NCBI GenBank assembly: GCA_009746045.1
Contig: RPFO01000253.1
Location: forward strand, 2,961,475 to 3,025,474
Direction of reading: 5' to 3'
Origin: Mesostigma viride
Taxonomy: Eukaryota > Streptophyta > Mesostigmatophyceae > Mesostigmatales > Mesostigmataceae
Length of the DNA stretch: 64,000 nucleotides
A model generated the notes under the pieces. It saw only the letters and a program-made list of their open reading frames with translations. It was not told where the DNA came from and ran no database searches. Positions within the stretch are counted from its first letter, which is position 1, and each line of letters opens with the position of its first letter. This document shows positions 49,807-59,493 of the stretch, piece after piece. Both the position numbers and the translations under genes were made by a program.

Positions 49807-51998
49807 TCGCGCGCAGCGGGAGGAACGCGACCAGCCGCCAGGTCAATGAGGGTGTCAAAGAGAATGTCCTCGCCCCCATGCCCCACCAGGACCTCCAAGT
49901 GCTCGTAGCGCCAGCCCGACGGCCCGGTAGAGGAAGCCCGCGGGACCGCACGCATCACCTCCAGGAAGCAGTCGCGGTCCAGCCGGAGGGGGGCCGGCAG
50001 GGGGTCCGGCACGGGCAGCTGGAATCCGGGCTCCGCAGGGTGAAGAGCCTCCAAGGCCGCCAGGGTAGCCGCATTGGCGGGGGCGAGCTTGGCCATTTCC
50101 AAGCGGGTCATGGCCCGGCTGAGCTGCCCCTCGCGGACGAGGCGGATGACGTCGGCGGCCACCCGCTCGAAGTTGACCTCCCCCGACAGCCGGGCCGTGC
50201 GCGGGGGCGGCACGCCAAACAGCCCCTCCCAGTCCCCCTGCAGAAAGCGTCGGCAACGGGCAATAACCGCACCCTGGAGGCCGCGCACACCACGCCCGAG
50301 AGGGGTGAGGAGCAGGCGGGGGGTCACCATGTGCAGTTTAAAGCCCAGCGGGTCGTCCGGAGCGGCGTGCATGCGCCGGAGAGAAACGATTGCACATTGC
50401 GCGAAAAGGCTACGCGCGCGGTGGGGGAGGTCGGTCAGGGTAGACGTCGGGTTGATGGCGCATGCATCCCAGGGAACCGTGTCAAGCCAACGCCAACTGG
50501 CCGAGTAGTCGGGCGGCGGGGGCTGGGAGCCGGTGGGAGCCGAGGCGGGAGGGGGGGAGGGGGCCGGGACTGCTGGCCGGTTGAGGGGCCGTTGAGCAAC
50601 ACAGGCGCGCGCGTGCTGAGCGCGCCCGTGAATGGAGTACACCCGCTGGCAGTGAGCTTCCGGGCACCGGTAACAGCTCATGGCCTGCAGATCCGCCGCG
50701 CCGAGATCGGGGTGCACAGCGCGAAGGTGCTGGCAGAGGAGGTTACGGTTGTGGAACACACCCGCACACGGGGACCCCGTGGGAAGCAGCACGGCACACC
50801 GGTGAAGGCCGTCGGCGGGCGCTGAGTGGCGGGGAGCGGCGCCAGCAAAGGCAGGACGTGGGGCCTGCGGCGTCTCCCCAGCCGGGCCGGCAGGCGCGCG
50901 CACCACGACCCGACCAGCGCCCGGCAGGCCCGCCGGGGCCACGGAGGAGGCAGTGCCCACCGGGGAGACCCCCAGCGGAGGGGGATCGAGAACGCCGGCG
51001 CCCCTCCCAGGGGGACTCGCCAGCGCGCCCGCGACCACCCCAGGCCCCGGCAACGAGGCCGGGGGCGGAGGCCGAGGGGTCGGGGAGGCAGCTGGCCCCG
51101 GGGCCCGGTGGGGACCCGGCAGGGGACCCAGCGAGACCGGGGGCGGGCCGAGAGGAAGCGCAGTCCCAGGGGGCGGCACAACAGCCCGGCACAACGGGCA
51201 GCGCGGCACGGAGTGGAGCAAGCTGCGCGCGATGCACGCTTGATGGAATGTGTGGCCGCACGCGGGCAGGCGACACAAGCCATCCCCCGGCCGGAAGGGC
51301 TCAAGGCAGATGGCACAGGAGCCCGACTCGGGGTCGTCCCCCTCCAGAAGGGACCGGACATGAGGGGGGGGCGGGTCCCAGCCGGCCTCCCAGCAACCCG
51401 GGAGAGCGGCAATCTGGGCGCGCGAGAGGATGCCGACCGGTTGGTCAGCCGCGGGGTGCCATTCGTGCGGGATGCCTGCCAACTCCAGGATGTCGTGGAG
51501 GAAGGCAGAAACAGGCGTCCCCGCGGTTAGGGGCTGGGCGCGCCCGGCCGAGTCCACCAAGATGGCCTGGCCGCCCTGAACCGCGATGGGGGCCCCGAAC
51601 TCCACACGCAGCATGGCGGCCTGCGCCAGGCTGAGGGAGGTGATGAGAAAGCCCCCACTGGCAACCGGGCCGGGAGGCGGGGCCTGGGCGTCCAAGAAGA
51701 GGCGAAGCTGCCGCGGGGACATGAGGCCCAGGTCGGCGCCGCCCGCGAGGTAGGCCGCCCGCACCGAGACCTGTGCGTCTCGAGCCACCGCCGTGACGAA
51801 CTCGACCACCTCCTGACCCACCCGCTCGTCCAGGGAAAGCAGCTCTTCCTGCCGGGCGGCCGGGAGATGCCACGGCAGCCGGCAGCCGGCGTGATATCCT
51901 TCCAAGACATACCCCCAAAGAGTCGAGGCCGTCACCGGGGGGCGGCGGAAAGAAATGTCGCCCGCACCTGCGCAACTAGGGCCAGGAAGGCCGGGGGC
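49692..51998 (-). CDS. Family-1 LINE N-terminal part: RING-H2, two C2H2-like fingers, start of RT (copy E)
   Basis: This frame is open on the minus strand from 51,998. After a region with no known domain comes a canonical RING-H2 finger at about 51,190-51,322 (CAIC, PACGHTFHQAC, CPLC), the fold of E3 ubiquitin ligases. A Pro/Gly-rich linker and two C2H2-like fingers follow (HRCAVLLPTGSPC … HLRAVH; CYRCPEAHC … HARAC), the kind that place R2 proteins on target DNA. The RT N-terminal extension follows to 49,692, where the frame leaves the RT at a C8 run. A RING in a LINE protein suggests ubiquitin ligation or protein contacts (inference). Confidence 0.85.
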   Translation of the reverse strand, partial: APGLPGPSCAGAGDISFRRPPVTASTLWGYVLEGYHAGCRLPWHLPAARQEELLSLDERVGQEVVEFVTAVARDAQVSVRAAYLAGGADLGLMSPRQLRLFLDAQAPPPGPVASGGFLITSLSLAQAAMLRVEFGAPIAVQGGQAILVDSAGRAQPLTAGTPVSAFLHDILELAGIPHEWHPAADQPVGILSRAQIAALPGCWEAGWDPPPPHVRSLLEGDDPESGSCAICLEPFRPGDGLCRLPACGHTFHQACIARSLLHSVPRCPLCRAVVPPPGTALPLGPPPVSLGPLPGPHRAPGPAASPTPRPPPPASLPGPGVVAGALASPPGRGAGVLDPPPLGVSPVGTASSVAPAGLPGAGRVVVRAPAGPAGETPQAPRPAFAGAAPRHSAPADGLHRCAVLLPTGSPCAGVFHNRNLLCQHLRAVHPDLGAADLQAMSCYRCPEAHCQRVYSIHGRAQHARACVAQRPLNRPAVPAPSPPPASAPTGSQPPPPDYSASWRWLDTVPWDACAINPTSTLTDLPHRARSLFAQCAIVSLRRMHAAPDDPLGFKLHMVTPRLLLTPLGRGVRGLQGAVIARCRRFLQGDWEGLFGVPPPRTARLSGEVNFERVAADVIRLVREGQLSRAMTRLEMAKLAPANAATLAALEALHPAEPGFQLPVPDPLPAPLRLDRDCFLEVMRAVPRASSTGPSGWRYEHLEVLVGHGGEDILFDTLIDLAAGRVPPAAREWLAGARLLALLKGVLPPPRARCARSPAVRCSASSWAK
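49745..49756 (-). other. C8 homopolymer frame change inside RT (copy E)
   Basis: On the coding strand TTG is followed by eight C and GAG. The two RT frames connect only by a -1 slip. Copies A (about 7,287-7,295) and G (about 55,072-55,080) have the same C8. Confidence 0.75.
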
Positions 51999-52562
51999 CT
52001 AGGGAGCGAGGGGAAGGCGGCCTGGAGCCCGACCGCGTCCAGCAACAAAGGGCAGTACGCCCAAGAAAAGGTGGCGCGGCCCACCACGCCGACAATGTGC
52101 GAGGGCGGCCACGAGGTGAACGCGTGGGCCCGGGGGCCGCCGTCCCACGCGGCAAGGACGGGGGTGGCGGCTGGGTGGCCAACCGCGGCCGGGGGAAGGG
52201 AGGCCAGAGCGTCGGGGAGCGAGGGGCCGGGGGCGGGCGCCGGGGTCGCCAGGCCCGCCGGGGGTCGGCCGGGCCCAGCCCAGGCGACAGCGCCGCGCCC
52301 CCGTCGGCGGGGCCAGGCGACGGGTGGGGCCCCGGGGCCGAGGGCGCCAGGGCCCGAGCAACGGCGGCCCCATCGGGCAGGCCACGGCCCGCCCCGAGGG
52401 CCTCGGCAGGGGGGCACACGGGGCAGGGGGCTTGAGCACCCAGCGGGGAGGGCAGCCCGGGGGCCCGCCGGGGGGGACAGCGCGGGCACGTCCAGGAGCC
52501 CGGCGGGACCCGGTAGAGCCGGGGAGTAAGACACTGCAAGTGCCACCCGGAATTGCAAGCAG
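51976..52562 (-). CDS. Family-1 LINE N-terminal PHD finger fragment (copy E, 5'-truncated)
   Basis: The minus-strand frame starts at the truncated 5' end with the second half of a PHD finger (CNSGWHLQCL … GSWTCPRC) and a long Pro/Ala/Gly-rich linker. It ends at 51,976 in a different frame from the RING part, and a frame change near 51,980-52,000 is needed to join them. The PHD half resembles that of gypsy I. Confidence 0.6.
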
Positions 52563-52746
52563 AATCCATATATAAATTAAAAATATAATTACTTACAGCA
52601 GAGTGAAATCACTCAAACCAAAGCAAACGCCCAGCTATAAACCTATATACAGAGCCATGTCAAAGCTCTATACTACGATAAGACCAATGGAAACGCCTAA
52701 CGGGAGGAACCTAATAGCCCTGCTGCACCGCAAAATCAGCCCGCGT
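52563..52746 (-). mobile_element. Family-1 LINE copy F (very short, 3' end only)
   Basis: It contains only the AT-rich tail, the 3' UTR and the last few codons, and is cut at CAGCCCGCGT. ATCCATACCGCT (52,747-52,758) follows directly. Confidence 0.85.
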
Positions 52747-52914
52747 ATCCATACCGCTATATATGTAATCCATATATATATTAAAAATATAATTACTTAC
52801 AGCAGAGTGAAATCACTCAAACCAAAGCAAACGCCCAGCTATAAACCTATATACAGAGCCATGTCAAAGCTCTATACTACGATAAGACCAATGGAAACGC
52901 CTAACGGGAGGAAC

Positions 52915-55125
52915 CTAATAGCCCTGCTGCACCGCAAAATCAGCCCGCGTACGGCGGAGCATGATGTCAGCCATGGCCCGAGTCAGCGCCACCGACAAGC
53001 GCTGACGCCAATATGACGTCCAGGTCCGCGCCGACCATGGGGCCCGCTGGCCCTCCAGGTCCAGCCGGTCCTCCCGGAGCCGGCAACACTCCTTGAAGAA
53101 GGCGGAGGTCAGGGGCCCCATGGCCCCAAACTCCTCCAGGACAAAGGGCACCACACGATGGTGCCCGACGTCGCCGTAGGCCAGGAGCTTGGCCCGCTCC
53201 GCCCGGTCCGCCGTGTAACCTGCCGTGAGGGAGGCCCCAGCCACGTGGCTAAGAGCCAAGGGCCGCGCCACCGAAACGTCAATAAGCAGATGCCGGCCAC
53301 CCCCCTCAAAGTCCAGCACCACGATGTCAGGCCGGTGGTTGGGGGAATAGAAGGCAGCGCCATCCGCATCCTCGGACCGGATGTTCGCGTGGGGGAAAAC
53401 CGACCGAATCATGGCGAGCACCACCGTCAGGAGGACAGTGTGCAAATACAAATACCAATTCTGATTCTGTTGGCCCCCCATGCAGGCAAGGTAGTGAGTC
53501 CCCGTGGGATCCAGCGGCTGCCCACAGCTACCACAAGGCCGCCCGGCCGGAACAAGAGGCTGCGGGGCAAATAGCTGGTGCCGGAGCGCCACCGAGTAGT
53601 GGCTGGGAGCCAAGGCGAATGGGGGGGCCATGGGAAGAGCACGAAGGTACGCCGAGCCCACACTCCGCAAGGAAAGCGAGAACAGCCACGCACGTCCCTG
53701 GGCGTTGAGGTCCGCGAAAAGAGCAATCCAATCAGCCGTGTGCAGAATACCCGCGTAGGTTTTCTGGTGTTTATCGATGACGCGAGCAGGGAATGCGGCG
53801 GGAGATTGAACGGAGGCGACCGAGGGAGTGCCGCGAGGGAGGTGGCGCTGTACCGCCTGAGCGGCACGGACGGGAGAACAGGCCTGCTGGATCTCAGCAT
53901 AGGCCTCCTGGATGGCGGTGACGAAGGGCAAAGGGCTGCTGGGGTCCAGGAGGTCAGGCGCTGCCGTTGCCAAAAGGGGCAGGAGCCGGCAGCTTTCCGC
54001 CCACGACTGAGCGACGGAGCCCAAAAAGGCTGCTGGGGCCAGCCGGGCGGCACGAGTCAGACCGCAGCCACCCATCCGTGCAGGCAGGGAGGCAATGCGA
54101 ATAGCATGTGGCGGGAGGTCGGGGCCCGGGACCAGCTGCGCCAAGGCCGACTGGATGCGTTCGTCGTGGCCCTCGGCGGCCAGCCGGACCTGAGACGGAA
54201 GAGCGCCCCGGAGCCAGTGAACGACGCGAGGGTGAGCGCAAAACCACAGAAGCAGACCCTTGGTCTGCGAATCATGAAGGCGCGCAATCAAGGGCAGTAC
54301 CTCAGTGCGTGCCTCGAGGGCGGCCCGCAGAGCATCGATGACAAACGCGGGGTCGCCAACCGGAACGCCGAGGACATCCAACCCATGGAGGCGCTCGTCC
54401 CGGCCCAAGAGCTGGGGCGGAAAGCCGGAGCAATCACCTTGGGGCGAGTACACCGCGCACTTGGCAAGGGTCAACTGGAGGTTGATGTCGGCCACCGCGG
54501 TCTGCAGTGCCAGCAGAGCCGCGGTGGTGTCCGGCACAGGGCCCAGCAGGTAGATATCATCCAAGTAGGCCTGAATAGCGACCGCCGGGTGGGCAGCATG
54601 GACCGCTTGGAGGCAACCCTGGAGGGGGGCGGCAAAGTACAGGGGTCCCAGGGGGTCCCCTTGCTGGGTGCCCGACCGCGACAGCAGGCCGCCGCGAGTG
54701 CCGTCCTCCATGATGTGAACCAGTTGGCCGGGCTGGCCGTAGCACACGGCTGTCCAAGCGTACAAGTCCTCGAAGGACTCCATGACGGCCGCAAACATGC
54801 TGGCGCGGGACAGACTGTTGAACGCGTTGTGGCAGTCGACCTTGACGACAGCGTGGGTGGGGTGGGCCTCGAGGTAGGCCTGCACCGAATGGATGAGGAT
54901 ATCCGCCCCGCCTGGAGTCGTCACCCCCAGCTGGGCCGCCACCGAGGTCTCACCCGCTGCGAGGGGCGGGCAGAAAAAGGCACGGAGCTCGGGCGCCTTT
55001 TGGCGGCAGATCACTTTGCCCACGAGCTTGCGGAGCACCTCACCGCAGGCGATCGGGCGCACCTTGCCCTCGGGGGGGGCAAGACACCCTTGAGCAGAGC
55101 GAGGAGGCGAGCGCCCGCTAACCAC
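52915..55125 (-). CDS. Family-1 LINE reverse transcriptase and endonuclease (copy G)
   Basis: A 736-codon frame almost identical to that of copy E, with all RT (QGDPLGP, YLDDI) and endonuclease (CCHC, HRPDIVV…LLIDVSV) motifs, ending QQGY. The upstream part is linked through the same C8 frame change. Few substitutions separate E and G, so they come from one recent source. Confidence 0.9.
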   Translation of the reverse strand: MVSGRSPPRSAQGCLAPPEGKVRPIACGEVLRKLVGKVICRQKAPELRAFFCPPLAAGETSVAAQLGVTTPGGADILIHSVQAYLEAHPTHAVVKVDCHNAFNSLSRASMFAAVMESFEDLYAWTAVCYGQPGQLVHIMEDGTRGGLLSRSGTQQGDPLGPLYFAAPLQGCLQAVHAAHPAVAIQAYLDDIYLLGPVPDTTAALLALQTAVADINLQLTLAKCAVYSPQGDCSGFPPQLLGRDERLHGLDVLGVPVGDPAFVIDALRAALEARTEVLPLIARLHDSQTKGLLLWFCAHPRVVHWLRGALPSQVRLAAEGHDERIQSALAQLVPGPDLPPHAIRIASLPARMGGCGLTRAARLAPAAFLGSVAQSWAESCRLLPLLATAAPDLLDPSSPLPFVTAIQEAYAEIQQACSPVRAAQAVQRHLPRGTPSVASVQSPAAFPARVIDKHQKTYAGILHTADWIALFADLNAQGRAWLFSLSLRSVGSAYLRALPMAPPFALAPSHYSVALRHQLFAPQPLVPAGRPCGSCGQPLDPTGTHYLACMGGQQNQNWYLYLHTVLLTVVLAMIRSVFPHANIRSEDADGAAFYSPNHRPDIVVLDFEGGGRHLLIDVSVARPLALSHVAGASLTAGYTADRAERAKLLAYGDVGHHRVVPFVLEEFGAMGPLTSAFFKECCRLREDRLDLEGQRAPWSARTWTSYWRQRLSVALTRAMADIMLRRTRADFAVQQGY

Positions 55126-56276
55126 TCGCGCGCAGCGGGAGGAACGCGACCAGCCGCCAGGTCAATGAGGGTGTCAAAGAGAATGTCCTCGCCCCCATGC
55201 CCCACCAGGACCTCCAAGTGCTCGTAGCGCCAGCCCGACGGCCCGGTAGAGGAAGCCCGCGGGACCTCACGCATCACCTCCAGGAAGCAGTCGCGGTCCA
55301 GCCGGAGGGGGGCCGGCAGGGGGTCCGGCACGGGCAGCTGGAATCCGGGCTCCGCAGGGTGAAGAGCCTCCAAGGCCGCCAGGGTAGCCGCATTGGCGGG
55401 GGCGAGCTTGGCCATTTCCAAGCGGGTCATGGCCCGGCTGAGCTGCCCCTCGCGGACGAGGCGGATGACGTCGGCGGCCACCCGCTCGAAGTTGACCTCC
55501 CCCGACAGCCGGGCCGTGCGCGGGGGCGGCACGCCAAACAGCCCCTCCCAGTCCCCCTGCAGAAAGCGTCGGCAACGGGCAATAACCGCACCCTGGAGGC
55601 CGCGCACACCACGCCCGAGAGGGGTGAGGAGCAGGCGGGGGGTCACCATGTGCAGTTTAAAGCCCAGCGGGTCGTCCGGAGCGGCGTGCATGCGCCGGAG
55701 AGAAACGATTGCACATTGCGCGAAAAGGCTACGCGCGCGGTGGGGGAGGTCGGTCAGGGTAGACGTCGGGTTGATGGCGCATGCATCCCAGGGACCGTGT
55801 CAAGCCAACGCCAACTGGCCGAGTAGTCGGGCGGCGGGGGCTGGGAGCCGGGGGAGCCGAGGCGGGAGGGGGGAGGGGGCCGGGACTGCTGGCCGGTTGA
55901 GGGGCCGTTGAGCAACACAGGCGCGCGCGTGCTGAGCGCGCCCGTGAATGGAGTACACCCGCTGGCAGTGAGCTTCCGGGCACCGGTAACAGCTCATGGC
56001 CTGCAGATCCGCCGCGCCGAGATCGGGGTGCACAGCGCGAAGGTGCTGGCAGAGGAGGTTACGGTTGTGGAACACACCCGCACACGGGGACCCCGTGGGA
56101 AGCAGCACGGCACACCGGTGAAGGCCGTCGGCGGGCGCTGAGTGGCGGGGAGCGGCGCCAGCAAAGGCAGGACGTGGGGCCTGCGGCGTCTCCCCAGCCG
56201 GGCCGGCAGGCGCGCGCACCACGACCCGACCAGCGCCCGGCAGGCCCGCCGGGGCCACGGAGGAGGCAGTGCCCAC
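55011..56276 (-). pseudogene. Family-1 LINE C2H2 fingers and RT start (copy G, frameshifted)
   Basis: The finger part (56,276-55,800) and the RT N-terminal part (55,691-55,011) are in different frames. Compared with E, indels are visible near 55,794 (one A missing) and in the proline codons near 55,850-55,880. The RING and PHD are missing by truncation. Confidence 0.75.
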
Positions 56277-56296
56277 CGGGGAGAATCCATATATAT

Positions 56297-57036
56297 ATCC
56301 ATACCGCTCTCCTCCGGGTGGTGTGTGCCATGGTTCGGTCGGTCTTTCCCCACTCCACCATCAAGTGCGAGGACGCGGATGGGGCCGCCCTCTACTCACC
56401 CAACCATCGCCCCGATATTACCGTGCTTGACTACGACGGGCAGGGTTGCCACCTGCTCATCGATGTCTCCGTGGCTCGGCCGCTTTCCGGTCGCCACATC
56501 CTCCGGGCGGCTGTGGATGCCGGCGCTGCTGCCGCTGTGGCTGAGCGCGACAAGTTTGCCTCCTACGGCAATGTGGGGCCCCACCGGGTCATCCCCTTTG
56601 TCCTTGAGGAGTTCGGGGCCATGGGCCCCAAGACAGCGGAGTTTTTCCACGAGTGCTGCCAGCGCCGTGAAGACCGCCTCGACCTCGAGGGTCAGACCGC
56701 CCCGTGGTCGGCCCGCACGTGGTCCTCGTATTGGCGGCAGCGTCTGTCACTCGCCCTCACTCGCACCGTGGCTGATGTGTTATTCCGCCGCACCCGGGCC
56801 GACTTTGTCGCGACCCATGCGGTCTAGATCCCTTCCAGGCCTGCATGGTGGGCCGGCAGCGCTGTTGCTGCGTGTAGTTTTGTGATGTATAGTTAGTTGT
56901 ACCTTGTGCCGCTGGCGTGATCCTTGGATGTCTGTGTCAGATTACTATTAATTTCTTCAGGGTTATTCTCCCAGTTATCGGGTTTTTCCTTATGTTGCAT
57001 GCCTATCTCACCTCCGTAATCTATCATTCTCAATGA
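56297..57036 (+). mobile_element. Family-2 LINE copy I (interrupted by the family-1 array)
   Basis: A plus-strand copy starts at ATCCATACCGCT right after copy G and ends with the family-2 3' end (TCATTCTCAATGAATATAT). It is followed by a small stretch, GGAGATATAGAGGAACCAG, that looks like the antisense of family-2 sequence just upstream of the interruption point. Confidence 0.75.
56300..56827 (+). pseudogene. Family-2 LINE endonuclease domain (copy I)
   Basis: About 175 residues stay open: LRVVCAMVRSVFPHSTI, HRPDITVLDY…HLLIDVSVARP, VIPFVLEEFGAMGP and SARTWSSYWRQRL, ending at the TAG at 56,825. It is clearly related to the family-1 endonuclease, but too different to be a recent copy of it. 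The upstream RT is missing. Confidence 0.8.
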
Positions 57037-57213
57037 ATATATATGGAGATATAGAGGAACCAGTTTGATATACTGCGAGATATTTATTATAATTAATTAA
57101 TAGACACATGACTGCGTCACGTGAGCTCAGTGGGAGGGGAACATGGGATGGAATGGATGGTGTAAGCTATCTAGGTCCTAGTTACAGGGTTGTGGGCACC
57201 GCGGCCCGAATCG

Positions 57214-58377
57214 CTATGAATGCCATACGGCGGTCACACGCGGAGCCCCCACAGACTTGGGGGTGGTCTCCTTCATCACTACTTGCCATCTAGCTATCCT
57301 TGCGTACCATCTGCCTCCATGTGACAGACAAACCAGGAGGCTGCCCGGGTGTGAGCCCGTCACGTCTAGTGTATAGCACATGTCCATGCCGAGTCGTTCA
57401 CGAAAAGTCCACGCCGGGGTGCATGGCGGCCCTGGGCACCGCGTGCGGCCTGGGGCACGCCAGGTGAGGACATATCGCCTAGGCTGGGCGGGCTTGGTGC
57501 CAGCTAGTCTATCTGATGTGTCTACCTGATCTGTGCGGGCCAGGTGCCCGGCTAGGCCCAGGCGCCTGTGCCTAATAATGTGGGAAACATAGGGCAAATC
57601 AGCGTACGAATCCTCATTACTAATGTGCAAACCAAAGCTAGGGGATGTTGAGGGCCTTGCGCAGCATCTTGGTGACGTTGCCGTCGAGTCGTTGCTCCAG
57701 CTCCTGCGTCAGTGTCCAGGTTTCGGCGCCGTAGGTCAGGCCTCGTCAGAATGACGACCTTGAAGAGGTCACGCTTGACGATCCGGGGTAGGGCGGGGTT
57801 GCTCGATCCACCAGCGGCGGTGGCCATGGAGTTGCGCCCACGCTATGCCGATCTGTGTCGTCAGGTCGTCCTCGCAGTCGGGAAGCCAACTGCCGAGCAG
57901 CTTGAAGCGGCCTGAAGTAGGGTAGTTGACCTCGGTGTCGTCTAACGGTCTAATAAGAGGCGGAGTGTGGGTGGGGGCCCTGCCATGCCGAGGGCCAGGG
58001 CCTCCGTTTTGGGGCTGATTTCTAGACCAACCGCCCGAGCCTCGAACGCCAGGCATTCCAGCCAAAGTTGGGCAGACTCCGGCTTCTCGATGAGCGTGAT
58101 GTCGTCGGCATACATAAATGAGGTCAGCTAGTAAATTCTGCTTGTTAGTCGCCCCCCCTTCTCCAAGCTCGTTCGTGATCGCTAGGCCAGGGGCACGGCC
58201 TGCAATGCTAGCAAAGCGAGCACGTGCCTGGCGCATATAGCATAATCCACTACAATAATAAACAGGTACGGCGACAGGACGCAACAACCCTGCCAGACGC
58301 CGGTCTGCAGTGGGCATGGCGGGGTAAAGCCGTGTTCAGTGCGCACCGAAGTGGTCGACCCCTCGTTTGTGCGAGAT
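57214..58377 (-). mobile_element. Family-3 LINE fragment, copy L
   Basis: The minus strand carries an RT fragment with LQTGVWQGCCVLSPYLFII, a decayed region where the YADD motif belongs, and FKLLGSWLPDCEDD. The C-terminal IIRHRRLGLAGHLAR is typical of APE-type LINEs. It is similar to copy K, with frames broken by several indels. It is cut at 58,377 by family-2 copy J. Confidence 0.7.
57769..58317 (-). pseudogene. Family-3 LINE RT relic
   Basis: About 180 open codons cover pieces of RT after the GxxQGCxLSP motif, but the catalytic YADD segment is garbled by frame changes (LADLIYVCRRHH). It is non-functional. Confidence 0.65.
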
Positions 58378-59475
58378 ATATTCATTGAGAATGATAGATT
58401 ACGGAGGTGAGATCATGGGCATGCGACATGAGGAAAAACCCGAAAAGGAGAAGAACACTGAAGAAATTAATAGGAATCTGACACGGACAGCCAAGCTGGA
58501 TCACGCCAGCTGCACAAGGTACAACTAACTACATCATGCACAAAACTACGACACGCAGCAACATCGCTGCCGGCCCACCATGCAGGCCTGGGAGGGATCT
58601 AGACCGCATGGGTCGCGACAAAGTCGGCCCGGGTGCGGCGGAATAACACATCAGCCACGGTGCGAGTGAGGGCGAGTGACGGGCGCTGCCGCCAATATAC
58701 GAGGACCACGTGCGGGCAGACCACGGGGCGGTCTGACCCTCGAGGTCCGCGAGGCGGTCTACACGGCGCTGGCAGCACTCGTGGAAAAACTCCGCTGTCT
58801 TTGGGCCCATGGCCCCAAACTCCTCAAGGACAAAGGGGATGACCCGGTGGGGCCCCACATTGCCGTAGGAGGCAAACTTGTCGCCCTCAGCCACAGCGGC
58901 AGCAGCGCCGGCACTCACAGCCGCCCGGAGGATGAGGCGACCGGAGAGCGGCCGAGCCACGGAGACATCGATGAGCAGGTGGCAACTGGCAACCCTGCTC
59001 GTCGTAGTCAAGCACGGTAAATATGTCGGGGCGGTGGTTGGGTGGGTAGAGGGCGGCCCCATCCGCGTCCTCGCACTTGATGGTGGAGTGGGGAAAGACC
59101 GACCAGACCATGGCACATGCACACCACCCCGAGGCAAGCGGTATGGAGATAGAGGAACCAGTTCTGGTTCTGCTGGCCACCCATGCATGCGATGTAGTGC
59201 GTCCCAGAAGTATCGAGAGCAAGCCCGCAGCTGCCGCAGGACGCACCCGCCGTGATGAGCTAGAGGATGCGGGGCATACAGCTGGTGGCGGAGAGCGATG
59301 GCGTAATTAAAGGGCCGGAACCAGCGTGAACAAAGGGCTCATGGGAAGGGCGCGCAGGAATGCGGACCCCACGCTCCCCTCAAGGGAAAGGGAGTGAAGC
59401 CAAGCCTTCCCCTGATCGTTCAAGCTCGCATGCATGCAGACCCATCCAGTCGGCACAGTGTAGTACATACCCGCG
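58378..59475 (-). mobile_element. Family-2 LINE copy J with 12-bp target duplication
   Basis: The left end is the family-2 3' end (TCATTGAGAATGATAG on the plus strand). The right end is a 5' truncation. TGCGAGATATAT occurs on both sides (about 58,366-58,377 and 59,482-59,493). The endonuclease region is recognisable but frameshifted. At about 59,135-59,150 it preserves the uninterrupted sequence (AGCGGTATGGAGATAGAGG) that family-1 elements have hit in copies H and I. Confidence 0.8.
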
Positions 59476-59493
59476 TAGGTCTGCGAGATATAT

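Larger units (their letters stand above)
47448..52562 (-). mobile_element. Family-1 LINE copy E, longest copy (about 5.1 kb)
   Basis: From its 3' tail at 47,450 it extends in minus orientation to about 52,562, where it is still 5'-truncated inside a PHD finger. Coding order on the minus strand is PHD, RING-H2, two C2H2-like fingers, RT, CCHC zinc motif, restriction-like endonuclease. The left end joins copy D and the right end joins AATCCATATATA and copy F. Confidence 0.9.
52769..56284 (-). mobile_element. Family-1 LINE copy G (about 3.5 kb)
   Basis: A minus-strand copy, near-identical to E, truncated at its 5' end in the linker between RING and C2H2 fingers. It is flanked by AATCCATATATATAT on both sides. 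Further out, ATCCATACCGCT is present at 52,747-52,758 and 56,297-56,308, like a 12-bp target duplication. Confidence 0.9.

Noticed and set aside
48259-49908. 549-codon open frame on the plus strand, repeated at 53,578-55,227
   Set aside because: It is exactly antisense to the LINE RT-endonuclease. High GC keeps the opposite strand open. No domain is seen in it.
56174-56827. 217-codon plus-strand frame considered as one protein
   Set aside because: It is a chance fusion of antisense copy G sequence with the family-2 endonuclease across the insertion junction.
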